From positions 1-64,000 of the forward strand of contig JAAFAI010000010.1 in NCBI GenBank assembly GCA_018222405.1: DNA of 64,000 bases. The letters run 5' to 3'. Under the pieces are notes generated by a model that was not told where the DNA came from, made no database searches, and saw only the letters and a list, made by a program, of their open reading frames with translations. Every line of letters starts with the position of its first letter. Position 1 is the first letter of the stretch. This DNA comes from Gammaproteobacteria bacterium. Lineage in GTDB: Bacteria; Pseudomonadota; Gammaproteobacteria; Enterobacterales; Alteromonadaceae. Shown here one piece after another: positions 38,602 through 47,078 of this stretch. A program made the translations under genes and the position numbers.

Positions 38602-39150
38602 CTAAGCTGCGAGCGTTGCCGGCTTATTGACAGACTGACGTACTGACATGGCTATACCATCACACCAGGATTGAAATGCTAAAGAGTCAGCCGCGGAGTA
38701 ATCAAACCCTAACCACTGACATTCTGCGCCATGGGAAGCAAAACTCACCTGCAACGCCAGTTCTATATTCGAAAACTTATCGTCCTCAGCTACGGTAAAC
38801 GCAGCTGCTACTTCGCATTCAGCTAGCAAAGACTGTTGGCTCTGACGGAAAATTAACTCAAAACGCCTTGCCAACGGGCTATCGCCTTTTGGCGGTAATT
38901 GAAATATAACGCCCTGTAGGTGTTTGGCTTTGTCGTCCTGTCTGACAAGATCAGAATGAGTGAGTAACTGTAATTTTATGCCACTGTTACCAAACTGGGA
39001 GCCAAGACGCTGCACACGCTGGCGAACCACCTCGTTCCACTCATATAACACAACCCCAACAGAGACTACTGAAGGTTGATAATGATCCTGAGTTATGGTC
39101 ACCCTTTCCTGGTTGACAGCACTTGCTGTCATCGCTAAAGACTCACTCAC
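38602..39150 (-). CDS. Hypothetical protein, unrecognised family
   Basis: A 182-residue protein with no signal peptide or membrane helix. It has a strand-rich middle (VVSVGVVLYEWNEVVRQRVQRLG, GIKLQLLTHSDLVR, GVIFQLPP) and a last part with paired tryptophans and an FDYS segment. I do not recognise the family and see no catalytic motif. It stands alone on the minus strand, 350 bases upstream of the putP start, with AT-rich spacers on both sides. Composition is like the core genome, so it is probably a real lineage-specific gene. Confidence 0.6.
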   Translation of the reverse strand: MSESLAMTASAVNQERVTITQDHYQPSVVSVGVVLYEWNEVVRQRVQRLGSQFGNSGIKLQLLTHSDLVRQDDKAKHLQGVIFQLPPKGDSPLARRFELIFRQSQQSLLAECEVAAAFTVAEDDKFSNIELALQVSFASHGAECQWLGFDYSAADSLAFQSWCDGIAMSVRQSVNKPATLAA

Positions 39151-39374
39151 TGAATATTCTCCTTTCGAAACCGGCTGATGGTTATCACCTGTCGCTTTAT
39201 ATCAGTTATTGCAACTAAACCTGCAAAGTCGACGCCAAGTCAGTAAAAGAAAAATAGCCTTTAGCTTTCAATAGGATAGATTGTTAGACATCAAAAAATA
39301 GTAGAAACCGTCACTGATAATCCCCCAAAACTGCCCGCCGGTGTGAAAATTATTCACACCGGCCGCTGAACAAA

Positions 39375-40061
39375 CTACCAACTGATCGGTTTGCGCTTGC
39401 GGAAGAACATCCCATTAGGACTGTCTTCATCGAGACTGGCCAGCCAGATAGCCGTGTCTGCGCCCTCCTCCGGCGTAAGAGGCGCACTGGATCCGCCCAT
39501 TCGGGTGTGTACCCAGCCCGGACACATAGCATTTACCTTAACATTCTTACCGGCTGGCACTGACGCCGCCGTTTTCACTGTCAGCGCATTCAGCGCCGCT
39601 TTGGTCACCGCATAAGCGGGTGGTCCGCCGAGTTTCTCTGCAAAGCTGCCGTATCCGCTTGAAACATTAATAATACGTCCAAAATTGTTGTCCAGCATGG
39701 CGGGCAAGACGGCTTTAGTCAGTATCGCCGGACCCTTCACATGCACATCAAACGATGTTTGCAGGTCGCCTGCACTGAGTTCAGCAAGCTCGTCACTGTG
39801 CATCACACCCGCGTTATTGATCAATATATCGATATCGCCAAACACCGCCACTGCTCGTGTGAGAGCATCTTCCATTGCTCCCATTGCAGTGATGTCCATC
39901 ACTATTGGATGGACATCGCCATTGAGATCTGCACAGGCCTGTTCGGCTTCCTCTTCGTCCCGGGCTACCAGTAATACCTTGTGACCAAGCTTCAGCAAGC
40001 CTTCTGCTATTGCGAAACCGATCCCACGGTTACCTCCCGTTACCATCGACAAGTGTGTCAT
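39375..40061 (-). CDS. Short-chain dehydrogenase/reductase
   Basis: This 228-residue classical SDR has the nucleotide-binding TGGNRGIGFAIAEGL (8-22), NNAG (about 87-90), the catalytic serine in INVSSGYGSF and the YAVTK pair (Y and K of YxxxK). LVARDEE after strand 2 suggests NADP preference, like carbonyl reductases. The substrate is unknown. Its start overlaps the stop of the upstream DUF2878 membrane gene by 4 bases, so they are translated together. Confidence 0.92.
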   Translation of the reverse strand: MTHLSMVTGGNRGIGFAIAEGLLKLGHKVLLVARDEEEAEQACADLNGDVHPIVMDITAMGAMEDALTRAVAVFGDIDILINNAGVMHSDELAELSAGDLQTSFDVHVKGPAILTKAVLPAMLDNNFGRIINVSSGYGSFAEKLGGPPAYAVTKAALNALTVKTAASVPAGKNVKVNAMCPGWVHTRMGGSSAPLTPEEGADTAIWLASLDEDSPNGMFFRKRKPISW

Positions 40062-40603
40062 AACTTCTCCTTAGTAGTTTGGAATGTGTCACTGCCGTTA
40101 ACACGTTGTGCTACGGCTTCAACGCGTTGGCTTAGCAAAAAGATCACAGGCATAAGGCATGCCCAGATGGCGGCAAGTAAGATTACAGTGGGATAAAAAG
40201 CGAAGCCGAAGGTGACTGCCTGTAACTTCATACCCGCCACATAGCTAAGCGTACCACCGACCGCACCAAGCCCGGCAGCTAACCAGTAATGTTTGCTGAG
40301 GTATGCCAGACTATGCCTGAGCGTTGAGGCAAAGGCGAACCAAAGCAAAACAAGCCAGAAAGGGATCGGTAAGAATTGCCCGGAACCAGAAAAAATGTAC
40401 ACACCAAACGTTGCCAGCAGGCTGTCGGTAATGACGCCGGCGATTGCTGCAACCAGCACTACGGCGATTTCTATGAGTGACTCGCCAACCAGCAAAACAT
40501 GGGCAATCAACAGCGCAGCAACCACCCACCAGTATTGATTCTGGTACAGGATAAGCAACCACCAACTGGTCTGAAAACCGATAAAATTGATTAACTTAAA
40601 CAA
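40058..40603 (-). CDS. DUF2878-family membrane protein
   Basis: This 181-residue inner-membrane protein has five or six hydrophobic helices (about 3-20, 26-40, 43-68, 80-95, 105-125 and 133-157), recognised as DUF2878 by the FIGFQTSWWL start and the FWLVLLWFAFASTLRHSLAYL block. The function is unknown. In related bacteria it often lies near DUF1365, cyclopropane-fatty-acid synthase and reductase genes (recalled, not checked), which fits the SDR gene coupled to it here. It is divergent from the phosphatase/lipid-kinase gene. Confidence 0.82.
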   Translation of the reverse strand: MFKLINFIGFQTSWWLLILYQNQYWWVVAALLIAHVLLVGESLIEIAVVLVAAIAGVITDSLLATFGVYIFSGSGQFLPIPFWLVLLWFAFASTLRHSLAYLSKHYWLAAGLGAVGGTLSYVAGMKLQAVTFGFAFYPTVILLAAIWACLMPVIFLLSQRVEAVAQRVNGSDTFQTTKEKL

Positions 40604-40747
40604 TCCTTCACTCCACTGAAATTAACCGCACGGCACAATAATTGTATTAACGCTTTATTAGCCGCGTTAGCGAATTAACATTTTTACTTGTTACTGTAAC
40701 TGATACGGCGCTAACGATTGTGGGTTCACTGAGGGAGAGAATAACCA

Positions 40748-42391
40748 ATGAAGATGGTTAAGTATTATCTGTTGGCCGGCATTTTACTTTGTGTCATTGC
40801 GGCCTATGTGCCCTACTGGTGGATAAATGTAGTCATTCTGTGGACCGCTGCATCCCTGTTTGCGGTGTGTGTGGCTTATCTGACTAATTACCCCGAATTA
40901 TTCAGAAAACGGGAAGACGGACGTATCCCCGTTTACGTACGGTGGCTGTTTATTCCTTTTCTGCTGGGTGCCCGTTTCTATAACTTTTATGAACGCAAAA
41001 CCGATAAAGTACCCAATATTCAGAAAATCGAAGAGCAACTGTATCTGGGTACACGACTGGTCGGTAGCGACATTGAAAAACTCAGCAACCAGGGAATCGA
41101 CTGTATTTTGGATGTCACCGCTGAATTCGACGGCCTCGACTGGACCAGTTACCGCTATGATGTGGATTATCTGAATATTCCGGTACTCGATCATGCCAGT
41201 CCAACCAATGAGCAACTTCACCTGGCCCTAAACTGGATTGATCAACACATTCGTGATGGTCGCAAAATACTGGTTCATTGTGCTTTAGGTCGCGGACGCT
41301 CGGTGCTGGTAATGGCTGCCTACCTGCTGGCCCGCAACGATGCGCTGTCAGTGGTTGATGTAATGAATAAAATTCAGTCGGTACGAGCTACTGCCAGACT
41401 CAATAAGCATCAGCTTAAGAGTCTATCAGCGGTGAAACAACGTGGCCGTTTAAAATTAAATACGCAGCTGGCTCTCATTGCCAATCCGGTAGCAGGCGGT
41501 GGCAAATGGAAAACGTACAAGGAGGAAATCCTTTCCCATTTAAACAGTCAGTTCAGGGTCACCATTTACGAGACCACGCCCGAGCTCGATGCCAGCTGGC
41601 AGGCACGCCAGGCAATAACAGCAGGTAATGAAATATTAATCGCCTGTGGTGGCGACGGTACAGTAACAGAAGTGGCCACAATAACCCGAGAACACCAGAA
41701 GGTGCTGGGCATTATTCCTCTGGGTACCGCCAATGCATTAAGTCAGATTGTATATGGTCTGCGTAGCAAGCTTGCCCCCATCACACGCGCCTGTGAGGTA
41801 ATTTGTGAACAACAATATACGCCGGTAGACACGGCAGAATGTAATGGCAAACTAATGCTATTGGTATCTGCCATTGGCTTTGAGTCTCAGATGATTGAAC
41901 ATGCCGACCGAGAAGAAAAGAATAGCGGTGGGCAGATGGCCTATCTTGAGGGCCTGTGGAAAGCAATGAACACCAGCAGCCCGCAAAAGCTTCAGGTCAC
42001 ACTTGACGATGAAAGCTTCGAGCTCAACACCCCTTCATTCGTTATCGCCAATGCGGCGCCACTGAGCACTGCACTCGCCCAGGGTGGTGACCTGCCGGAT
42101 ATGACAGATGGTGAACTGGATATTACCTGGCTCACCCCTACCGAAGATGACATGCCGTTATTTACCGTGGCGGAACTGGTGTTTGGCAACGAGCAATCAA
42201 AGAAATCATCACAAATCATTCATCACAAACGGGCTAAGCAGGTCAGTATAAAACTGCCTGAAGAGCAAACCTACGTGATTGATGGTGAAACCTACACTAC
42301 AAGCGAAATTACCGTTAAATGTCAGGCCAGGAATCTGAATATTCTGGCCGACAGCAAACGCTTTGATGAAAGCTATGAGGTGAGTGAATAA
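40748..42391 (+). CDS. Membrane-anchored dual-specificity phosphatase fused to a diacylglycerol kinase
   Basis: A 547-residue two-enzyme protein. Two N-terminal membrane helices (about 6-20 and 24-46) precede a protein-tyrosine-phosphatase domain (about 90-215) with P-loop HCALGRGRS, catalytic C178 and R184, and a general-acid D148 in VLDHASP. From about 230 a diacylglycerol-kinase catalytic domain follows (ALIANPVAGGGK; GGDGT at 301-305; GIIPLGTANALSQ). Phosphatases of this type can act on phosphatidylglycerophosphate or other lipid phosphates, and the kinase domain phosphorylates lipids or sphingoid bases. The fusion suggests linked lipid dephosphorylation and phosphorylation at the inner membrane; this is inference. 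The start has GGGAGAGAATAACC upstream. Confidence 0.9.
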   Translation: MKMVKYYLLAGILLCVIAAYVPYWWINVVILWTAASLFAVCVAYLTNYPELFRKREDGRIPVYVRWLFIPFLLGARFYNFYERKTDKVPNIQKIEEQLYLGTRLVGSDIEKLSNQGIDCILDVTAEFDGLDWTSYRYDVDYLNIPVLDHASPTNEQLHLALNWIDQHIRDGRKILVHCALGRGRSVLVMAAYLLARNDALSVVDVMNKIQSVRATARLNKHQLKSLSAVKQRGRLKLNTQLALIANPVAGGGKWKTYKEEILSHLNSQFRVTIYETTPELDASWQARQAITAGNEILIACGGDGTVTEVATITREHQKVLGIIPLGTANALSQIVYGLRSKLAPITRACEVICEQQYTPVDTAECNGKLMLLVSAIGFESQMIEHADREEKNSGGQMAYLEGLWKAMNTSSPQKLQVTLDDESFELNTPSFVIANAAPLSTALAQGGDLPDMTDGELDITWLTPTEDDMPLFTVAELVFGNEQSKKSSQIIHHKRAKQVSIKLPEEQTYVIDGETYTTSEITVKCQARNLNILADSKRFDESYEVSE

Positions 42392-42409
42392 CGTTTCCCG
42401 ATTACATTA

Positions 42410-42432
42410 CCAAGGGTAAATATTACCCTTGG
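42410..42432. terminator. Perfect hairpin after the phosphatase/kinase gene
   Basis: A 10-bp perfect stem CCAAGGGTAA/TTACCCTTGG with a 3-base loop begins 19 bases after the stop codon. It lacks a T-run, so it may be a transcript-end or stability element rather than a classic terminator. Confidence 0.5.
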
Positions 42433-42609
42433 CCTCCCCTTCAACTCCCCAAAAAATAATAAATCCAATTTAAATCATATAGATAACTCCAGGCACAGGT
42501 ATTGCAGATTACCAATCGGACAGTATCAAACAGTAACCCGCGGGAAGACTCACTGAGTCACACATAACATGCCATGGTTACTATCCGAACAATTAGTCAG
42601 GAGCACTTT

Positions 42610-43044
42610 ATGAACATTTTTGAAGCATTGCGACAGGATCATGAAAAACAACGTTTATTGCTGAAGATCTTAGCAGAAACACAGGGTGACACCGCCGCCC
42701 GTCGGGAATATTTTGATGAATTGAAGGACGAACTGGAACGTCATGCGACCGCTGAGGAACGTCACTTTTATGTACCGCTTATGGATGATGACAACGCCGT
42801 TGAGTTATCGCGTCATGGTATTGCTGAGCACCACGAGATTGATGAATTAGTTGAAAAGCTCAATGGCACAGAGTTCAGCTCTCCCGCCTGGTTACGTTTT
42901 CTTAAACAGCTCAAAGAACAGGTAGAACATCACCTCGATGACGAAGAACAGGAATTTTTCCAGATTGCCGGTCGCATCCTTAACGAGAAGCAGAAAAAAG
43001 CGCTCGGTGAGGCTTATCGTGAAGAAATGAGCGAACTGGCTTAA
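42610..43044 (+). CDS. Hemerythrin HHE-domain protein
   Basis: This 144-residue four-helix-bundle protein has the iron ligands of the HHE family spread as expected: H at LRQDHEKQ, H and E at LERHATAEERHFYVPL, H at AEHHEIDEL and H at VEHHLDDEEQEFF. Family members bind a di-iron centre and are linked to oxygen, NO or iron-stress responses. The start at 42610 follows CAGGAG; an in-frame ATG at 42574 lacks a site. The next gene begins 13 bases on. Confidence 0.9.
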   Translation: MNIFEALRQDHEKQRLLLKILAETQGDTAARREYFDELKDELERHATAEERHFYVPLMDDDNAVELSRHGIAEHHEIDELVEKLNGTEFSSPAWLRFLKQLKEQVEHHLDDEEQEFFQIAGRILNEKQKKALGEAYREEMSELA

Positions 43045-43057
43045 CAGGACGGTGATG

Positions 43058-43252
43058 ATGAAAATGCTGAAGCTGGCTATTTATCTGATGCTTGGCGTAC
43101 CAGTGGTGACGCAGCTGTTTTTGCTGCTCTCACCACTGCAAAAGAACAGCTATGGCCTGATTATGGCAGGCCTGGTTTTGCTGCTCATTCTGATCTTCCT
43201 TTTACTCACCCTCACACGATTCGTGTGGCGGGCCAACAGTGACTCAGCCTAA
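43058..43252 (+). CDS. Small two-helix membrane protein, hypothetical
   Basis: This 64-residue protein is almost wholly two hydrophobic helices (about 5-25 and 34-54) with a basic end. There are three possible starts in a row (GTG 43052, ATG 43055, ATG 43058) after an AGGACGG site. It shares a transcript with the hemerythrin gene. No family is recognised. Confidence 0.6.
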   Translation: MKMLKLAIYLMLGVPVVTQLFLLLSPLQKNSYGLIMAGLVLLLILIFLLLTLTRFVWRANSDSA

Positions 43253-43264
43253 TTATACAGGCAG

Positions 43265-43438
43265 TTAACGACTCCGATGCACAGTGGTGACGATATAAAA
43301 TGCATGCACCACACCCGGTACAAAGCCGAGCATTGTAAGTAGCAAATTTATCCAGAACCCCCGGCTTATCCCAACGTTCAGGTAAACAGCCAGCGGAGGC
43401 AGCAACATAGCCAGCAAGGCCATAAGATAAATATTCAT
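43265..43438 (-). CDS. YqaE/Pmp3-family small membrane protein
   Basis: This 57-residue protein has two membrane helices and the Pmp3/YqaE family pattern: MALLAMLLPPLAVYLNVGISRGFWINLLLTMLGFVPGVVHAFYIV, where the PPLAV and FVPGVVHAFY blocks are characteristic. Members influence membrane potential and respond to salt or cold. A start at 43438 is used; a longer frame would run back through the tRNA. It lies directly downstream of the tRNA-Leu terminator on the same strand. Confidence 0.88.
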   Translation of the reverse strand: MNIYLMALLAMLLPPLAVYLNVGISRGFWINLLLTMLGFVPGVVHAFYIVTTVHRSR

Positions 43439-43451
43439 CAGTTTCACCCTA

Positions 43452-43497
43452 GCCTGACAATCTGTCAGGCATAAAAAAACCACCCTGATGGGTGGTT
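43452..43497. terminator. Tandem hairpins after tRNA-Leu
   Basis: Two adjacent stems are present: GCCTGACA/TGTCAGGC (43452-43470) and AACCACCC/GGGTGGTT (43478-43497). The second has an A-run on one side and a T-run on the other, so it can terminate in both directions. On the minus strand it follows the tRNA gene by eight bases. Confidence 0.85.
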
Positions 43498-43504
43498 TTT
43501 TATT

Positions 43505-43589
43505 TGGTGCGGAAAGCGGGACTTGAACCCGCACGGCCGAAGCCACCACCCCCTCAAGATGGCGTGTCTACCAATTCCACCACTTCCGC
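43505..43589 (-). tRNA. leuU: tRNA-Leu (anticodon GAG)
   Basis: The minus strand folds as a class II tRNA: acceptor GCGGAAG pairing with TTTCCGC, D arm TGGTGGAATTGGTAGACA, anticodon stem CCATC/GGTGG with loop TTGAGGG giving anticodon GAG, a long variable arm (GCTTCGGC), and a T arm GCGGGTTCAAGTCCCGC. The CCA end is encoded. It lies between secG and the hairpins above, its usual place after secG. Confidence 0.96.
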
Positions 43590-43609
43590 AAAATCTTTTC
43601 TGTACGCCC

Positions 43610-43963
43610 TTAGTTTGGCGTATCACCGGTGTTATCTTCAACCGGTACCGCTGGTACGTCGGTATCAGCTGGCGCAGCCTGCTGAGTTGCCGGTACTTCA
43701 AGGTTTTCCCACTCATCAGGTGCTTTTTCCTGACGGGCAGTAATATTGCCTAGTAACAGACTAATAACAAAAAATGCCGTCGCCAGAATACCTGTGGCAC
43801 GAGTCATAAAGTTACCTGAACCACTTGAACCGAATACGGTATTTGAACCACCGGCACCAAAAGATGCTCCCATATCGGCGCCTTTACCCTGTTGAATCAA
43901 CACAAAGCCAATTAACAGCAGTGCTACAATCAGGTATGCAACCAAAAGCACTTGATAAATCAT
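43610..43963 (-). CDS. secG: Protein-export membrane protein SecG
   Basis: This 117-residue subunit of the SecYEG translocon has two membrane helices (about 2-22 and 52-72) around the conserved GKGADMGASFGAG..NTVFGSSGSGNFMTR segment. The C-terminal tail is acidic and proline-rich. It starts 13 bases after tpiA and ends 21 bases before tRNA-Leu, the usual order. Confidence 0.95.
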   Translation of the reverse strand: MIYQVLLVAYLIVALLLIGFVLIQQGKGADMGASFGAGGSNTVFGSSGSGNFMTRATGILATAFFVISLLLGNITARQEKAPDEWENLEVPATQQAAPADTDVPAVPVEDNTGDTPN

Positions 43964-43975
43964 TCTCTATCCTCG

Positions 43976-44710
43976 TTAGCCTGCCGCCTGGCAAACTTGT
44001 CTAAATTCTTCTACTTGCAGACTTGCTCCGCCTATCAGACCACCGTCAATATCCGGCTGAGCAAATAATTCTTTCGCATTCGATGCTTTAACGCTGCCAC
44101 CATAAAGGATTTGCATCCCTGACGCCAATTCTTCACTGAAGCTGGCCAGATGCCCACGTATAAACGCATGAACTTCCTGAGCCTGTTCCGGTGTGGCTGT
44201 TACACCGGTGCCGATGGCCCAGATAGGCTCATAGGCAATAACCGCTTCGCTTAACTGCTCTGCCGTCAGCAAGGTTGTTAATGCATCAAGCTGGGCAGCT
44301 AAAAAGCTTTCCAGTTCACCCGCTTCGCGGGTTTGCAGCGATTCACCGATACAAATAATCGGTGTCAGGCCAGTGCTGATTGCCTTCAAGGCTTTCTCAG
44401 CAACCAGTTCGCTGGATTCACCGTGGTTATCACGTCGTTCAGAGTGACCCACAATGACATAGTCACAACCAAACTCAATCAGCATTTGCGCTGAAATATC
44501 ACCGGTATGTGCGCCGTTATCCAGCTCACTTACCGTTTGTCCGCCCATGGCGAAGTCAGCGTCGGTAAACTCGCTCAGATAGCACGCTGGCGGGCATATT
44601 ATTACCTCTACCGCTGCGCTATCAACACCATCCATTAGTGTAGAAAATTCTTTAACCAATGAACGGCTGCCGTTCATCTTCCAGTTTCCAGCTACGATTG
44701 GTTTTCTCAT
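43976..44710 (-). CDS. tpiA: Triose-phosphate isomerase
   Basis: This 244-residue glycolytic TIM barrel interconverts dihydroxyacetone phosphate and glyceraldehyde-3-phosphate. It shows GNWKMNGS (lysine), the electrophilic histidine in VGHSERR, the catalytic glutamate in AYEPIWAIGTG and the phosphate loop LYGGSVKASN. The start at 44710 is used; a longer frame to 44740 adds ten residues. It lies between glmM and secG, as in other alteromonads. Confidence 0.97.
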   Translation of the reverse strand: MRKPIVAGNWKMNGSRSLVKEFSTLMDGVDSAAVEVIICPPACYLSEFTDADFAMGGQTVSELDNGAHTGDISAQMLIEFGCDYVIVGHSERRDNHGESSELVAEKALKAISTGLTPIICIGESLQTREAGELESFLAAQLDALTTLLTAEQLSEAVIAYEPIWAIGTGVTATPEQAQEVHAFIRGHLASFSEELASGMQILYGGSVKASNAKELFAQPDIDGGLIGGASLQVEEFRQVCQAAG

Positions 44711-44823
44711 ATATCGTCTTCCAACTGTGTTTGACTTCATCCCGGCGTCAAAGCGGGCGTGATATTAACTATTCCGTTACGATTATACAAGTAAAAAACC
44801 GCAAAATATTGAGCTAAAACAGA

Positions 44824-46170
44824 CTAACTGGACACATTACGAACAGCATCGGCGATTTTCTCCGCCCAGGTTGTAGAAGCCAGTTCATCATCTGACTCAA
44901 CCATAACCCGAATTAACGGTTCAGTACCACTCTTACGCAGCAATACGCGGCCCTGTTTACCCAGTGAACTTTCGGCTTCTGCTCTCGCCGTGAGCACCTC
45001 GTCACTATTTAGCGGATCGCTATCGGCGTTTTCAAACCGGACGTTAACCAGTGTTTGCGGGAATTTTTCAAAACCACTGGCTAAGTCGTGCAATGTCATA
45101 TTGGCGCGCAGCATGGCAGAAATAACCTGCAGGCCGGCAATAATCCCGTCGCCGGTCGAGGCCAGGTTAAGGTTAAGCACGTGCCCTGAGTTTTCGCCAC
45201 CGATAGTCCAGTTTTTCTGCTGCAATAATTCCATGACATAGCGGTCGCCGACTTTAGAACGTTCAAAAGGCACGCCCAGCTTGTTCAATGCTATCTCAAG
45301 GCCAAGATTACTCATCAGGGTACCCACTACGCCACCGCCATTAAGACGGCCGCCTTTTAACGCGTCGCGAGCAATAATGAATAACACCTGGTCACCATCA
45401 ATCACGTTACCCAGATGATCCACCATCATGATACGGTCACCATCGCCATCCAGAGCAAAACCTAAATCGGCTTTATGTTCCAGCACCGCTTCAACCGTTG
45501 ACCGCATACTCGTGGCACCAACGCCTTCGTTAATATTCAGACCATTAGGCTTAGTGCCCAGCTCGATGACTTCAGCACCCAGTTCAGACAGTACATTCGG
45601 CGCAATGTGATAAGTAGCGCCATGAGCACAATCTACCACGACTTTGAGTCCTTGCAGGGATAACTCAGACGGAAATGTACCTTTGCAGTATTCGATATAA
45701 CGCCCTGCCGCATCATTAATCCGGGTGGCTTTACCTAGTTTATTTGATGCGACACAGGTCATCGGTTTGTCCATCATCTCTTCAATGGCAATTTCGATGT
45801 CATCATCAAGTTTAAAGCCGTCAGAAGAGAAAAACTTAATACCGTTATCATAATAAGGATTGTGCGAGGCACTGATCACAATGCCCGCTTCAGAACGAAA
45901 CGTTTTGGTCAGGTAAGCAATTGCCGGGGTTGGCATAGGCCCCAGTAAACCACTGTTGATCCCGGCCGCCGACAGGCCAGCTTCCAGCGCTGATTCAAGC
46001 ATGTAACCGGAAATTCTTGTGTCTTTACCTATCAGTACCTTATTCGTACCGTGGCCGGCCAATACCTTACCTGCCGCCCAACCAAGCTTAATAACAAATT
46101 CCGGGTTAATGGCACTTTCGCCCACTTTGCCGCGGATACCATCGGTACCAAAATATTTTCTAGCGCCCAT
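44824..46170 (-). CDS. glmM: Phosphoglucosamine mutase
   Basis: This 448-residue enzyme converts glucosamine-6-phosphate to glucosamine-1-phosphate for UDP-GlcNAc, feeding peptidoglycan and LPS. The phosphoserine loop [16 protein letters not shown], the Mg site DGDGDR and the C-terminal [12 protein letters not shown] are present. It starts 14 bases after folP and is followed by tpiA. Confidence 0.97.
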   Translation of the reverse strand: MGARKYFGTDGIRGKVGESAINPEFVIKLGWAAGKVLAGHGTNKVLIGKDTRISGYMLESALEAGLSAAGINSGLLGPMPTPAIAYLTKTFRSEAGIVISASHNPYYDNGIKFFSSDGFKLDDDIEIAIEEMMDKPMTCVASNKLGKATRINDAAGRYIEYCKGTFPSELSLQGLKVVVDCAHGATYHIAPNVLSELGAEVIELGTKPNGLNINEGVGATSMRSTVEAVLEHKADLGFALDGDGDRIMMVDHLGNVIDGDQVLFIIARDALKGGRLNGGGVVGTLMSNLGLEIALNKLGVPFERSKVGDRYVMELLQQKNWTIGGENSGHVLNLNLASTGDGIIAGLQVISAMLRANMTLHDLASGFEKFPQTLVNVRFENADSDPLNSDEVLTARAEAESSLGKQGRVLLRKSGTEPLIRVMVESDDELASTTWAEKIADAVRNVSS

Positions 46171-46184
46171 AACGTATTTCCTAA

Positions 46185-47006
46185 TTATAATGTATTGATA
46201 TAGCTGGCAACTTTTACAACATCAGCCGTTTCTTCGACGTCGTGTACTCTTATTATTTGCGCGCCTTTCAGCGCCGCAATGGTTGCCACGGCTAAACTTC
46301 CTGCCAGCCTTTTTTCCACCGGCTGACCGGTTAACTTCCCTATCATGGATTTGCGTGACATGCCCACCAGTAACGGCATATTAAACCGGTGAAATCGCTC
46401 CAGTTCATTTAATAACTGATAGTTATGTTCCTGAGTCTTACCGAAGCCAAACCCCGGGTCAAGCAGGATTTTATCCCGACTAATGCCGGCCGCTTCGCAA
46501 GTAGCGATTTGATAGGTGAAAAAGGCTTCGATGTCAGTAAACAAATCCTCATAGTGTGGATTGGCCTGCATGGTTCTCGGCTGCCCCTGCATATGCATCA
46601 GGCAAACCGGTACGCCAAACTCTGCCACCACCTCACGACAACCAGGCTCCTGTAACGCCCGTACATCATTGATTAGATCGCCACCGGCGGCCAGCGCTTC
46701 GCGCATTACCTCCGCTTTACTGGTATCAATGGAGATCACGATATCCGATTGGGCCCGTAAGGCCTTCACTACCGGTACCACCCGTTCGAGTTCGTCATCG
46801 AGGCTGACATCCGGGGCTCCCGGCCGGGTGGACTCTCCGCCAATATCAATTATTGTCGCGCCGGCCTCTTCCATCGCCCGGGCCTGCTCCAGCGCAGCTT
46901 GCAAGGTATTGTGCTGACCACCATCCGAAAAGGAATCGGGTGTCACGTTTAAGATCCCCATCACCTGGGGCTGAGAAGTAGATAAGGTTATCGATCTGAT
47001 TTGCAT
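46185..47006 (-). CDS. folP: Dihydropteroate synthase
   Basis: This 273-residue TIM-barrel enzyme of folate synthesis is the sulfonamide target. It shows [15 protein letters not shown], the pterin-binding [12 protein letters not shown], the DPGFGFGKT loop and the final IIRVHDV. It lies between ftsH and glmM, the conserved order. A hairpin separates it from ftsH, so it may have its own promoter. Confidence 0.97.
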   Translation of the reverse strand: MQIRSITLSTSQPQVMGILNVTPDSFSDGGQHNTLQAALEQARAMEEAGATIIDIGGESTRPGAPDVSLDDELERVVPVVKALRAQSDIVISIDTSKAEVMREALAAGGDLINDVRALQEPGCREVVAEFGVPVCLMHMQGQPRTMQANPHYEDLFTDIEAFFTYQIATCEAAGISRDKILLDPGFGFGKTQEHNYQLLNELERFHRFNMPLLVGMSRKSMIGKLTGQPVEKRLAGSLAVATIAALKGAQIIRVHDVEETADVVKVASYINTL

Positions 47007-47034
47007 AATGGATCATAGCTTACTGTAAATACAA

Positions 47035-47061
47035 AAAAGCGCCGGGGTTACCGGCGCTTTT
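47035..47061. terminator. Bidirectional-looking terminator between ftsH and folP
   Basis: An 11-bp stem AAAAGCGCCGG/CCGGCGCTTTT with a 5-base loop lies 18 bases after the ftsH stop, with A- and T-runs on both sides. Confidence 0.85.
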
Positions 47062-47078
47062 AGTTTATTGGCCTGAGC

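Noticed and set aside
42410..42432. Possible riboswitch or attachment site at the perfect hairpin
   Set aside because: It is a single simple stem after a stop codon with no conserved aptamer core; better kept as a transcript-end hairpin.
43492..43753. Short plus-strand frames across tRNA-Leu and secG
   Set aside because: They translate the antisense of the tRNA and secG, a known annotation artefact.
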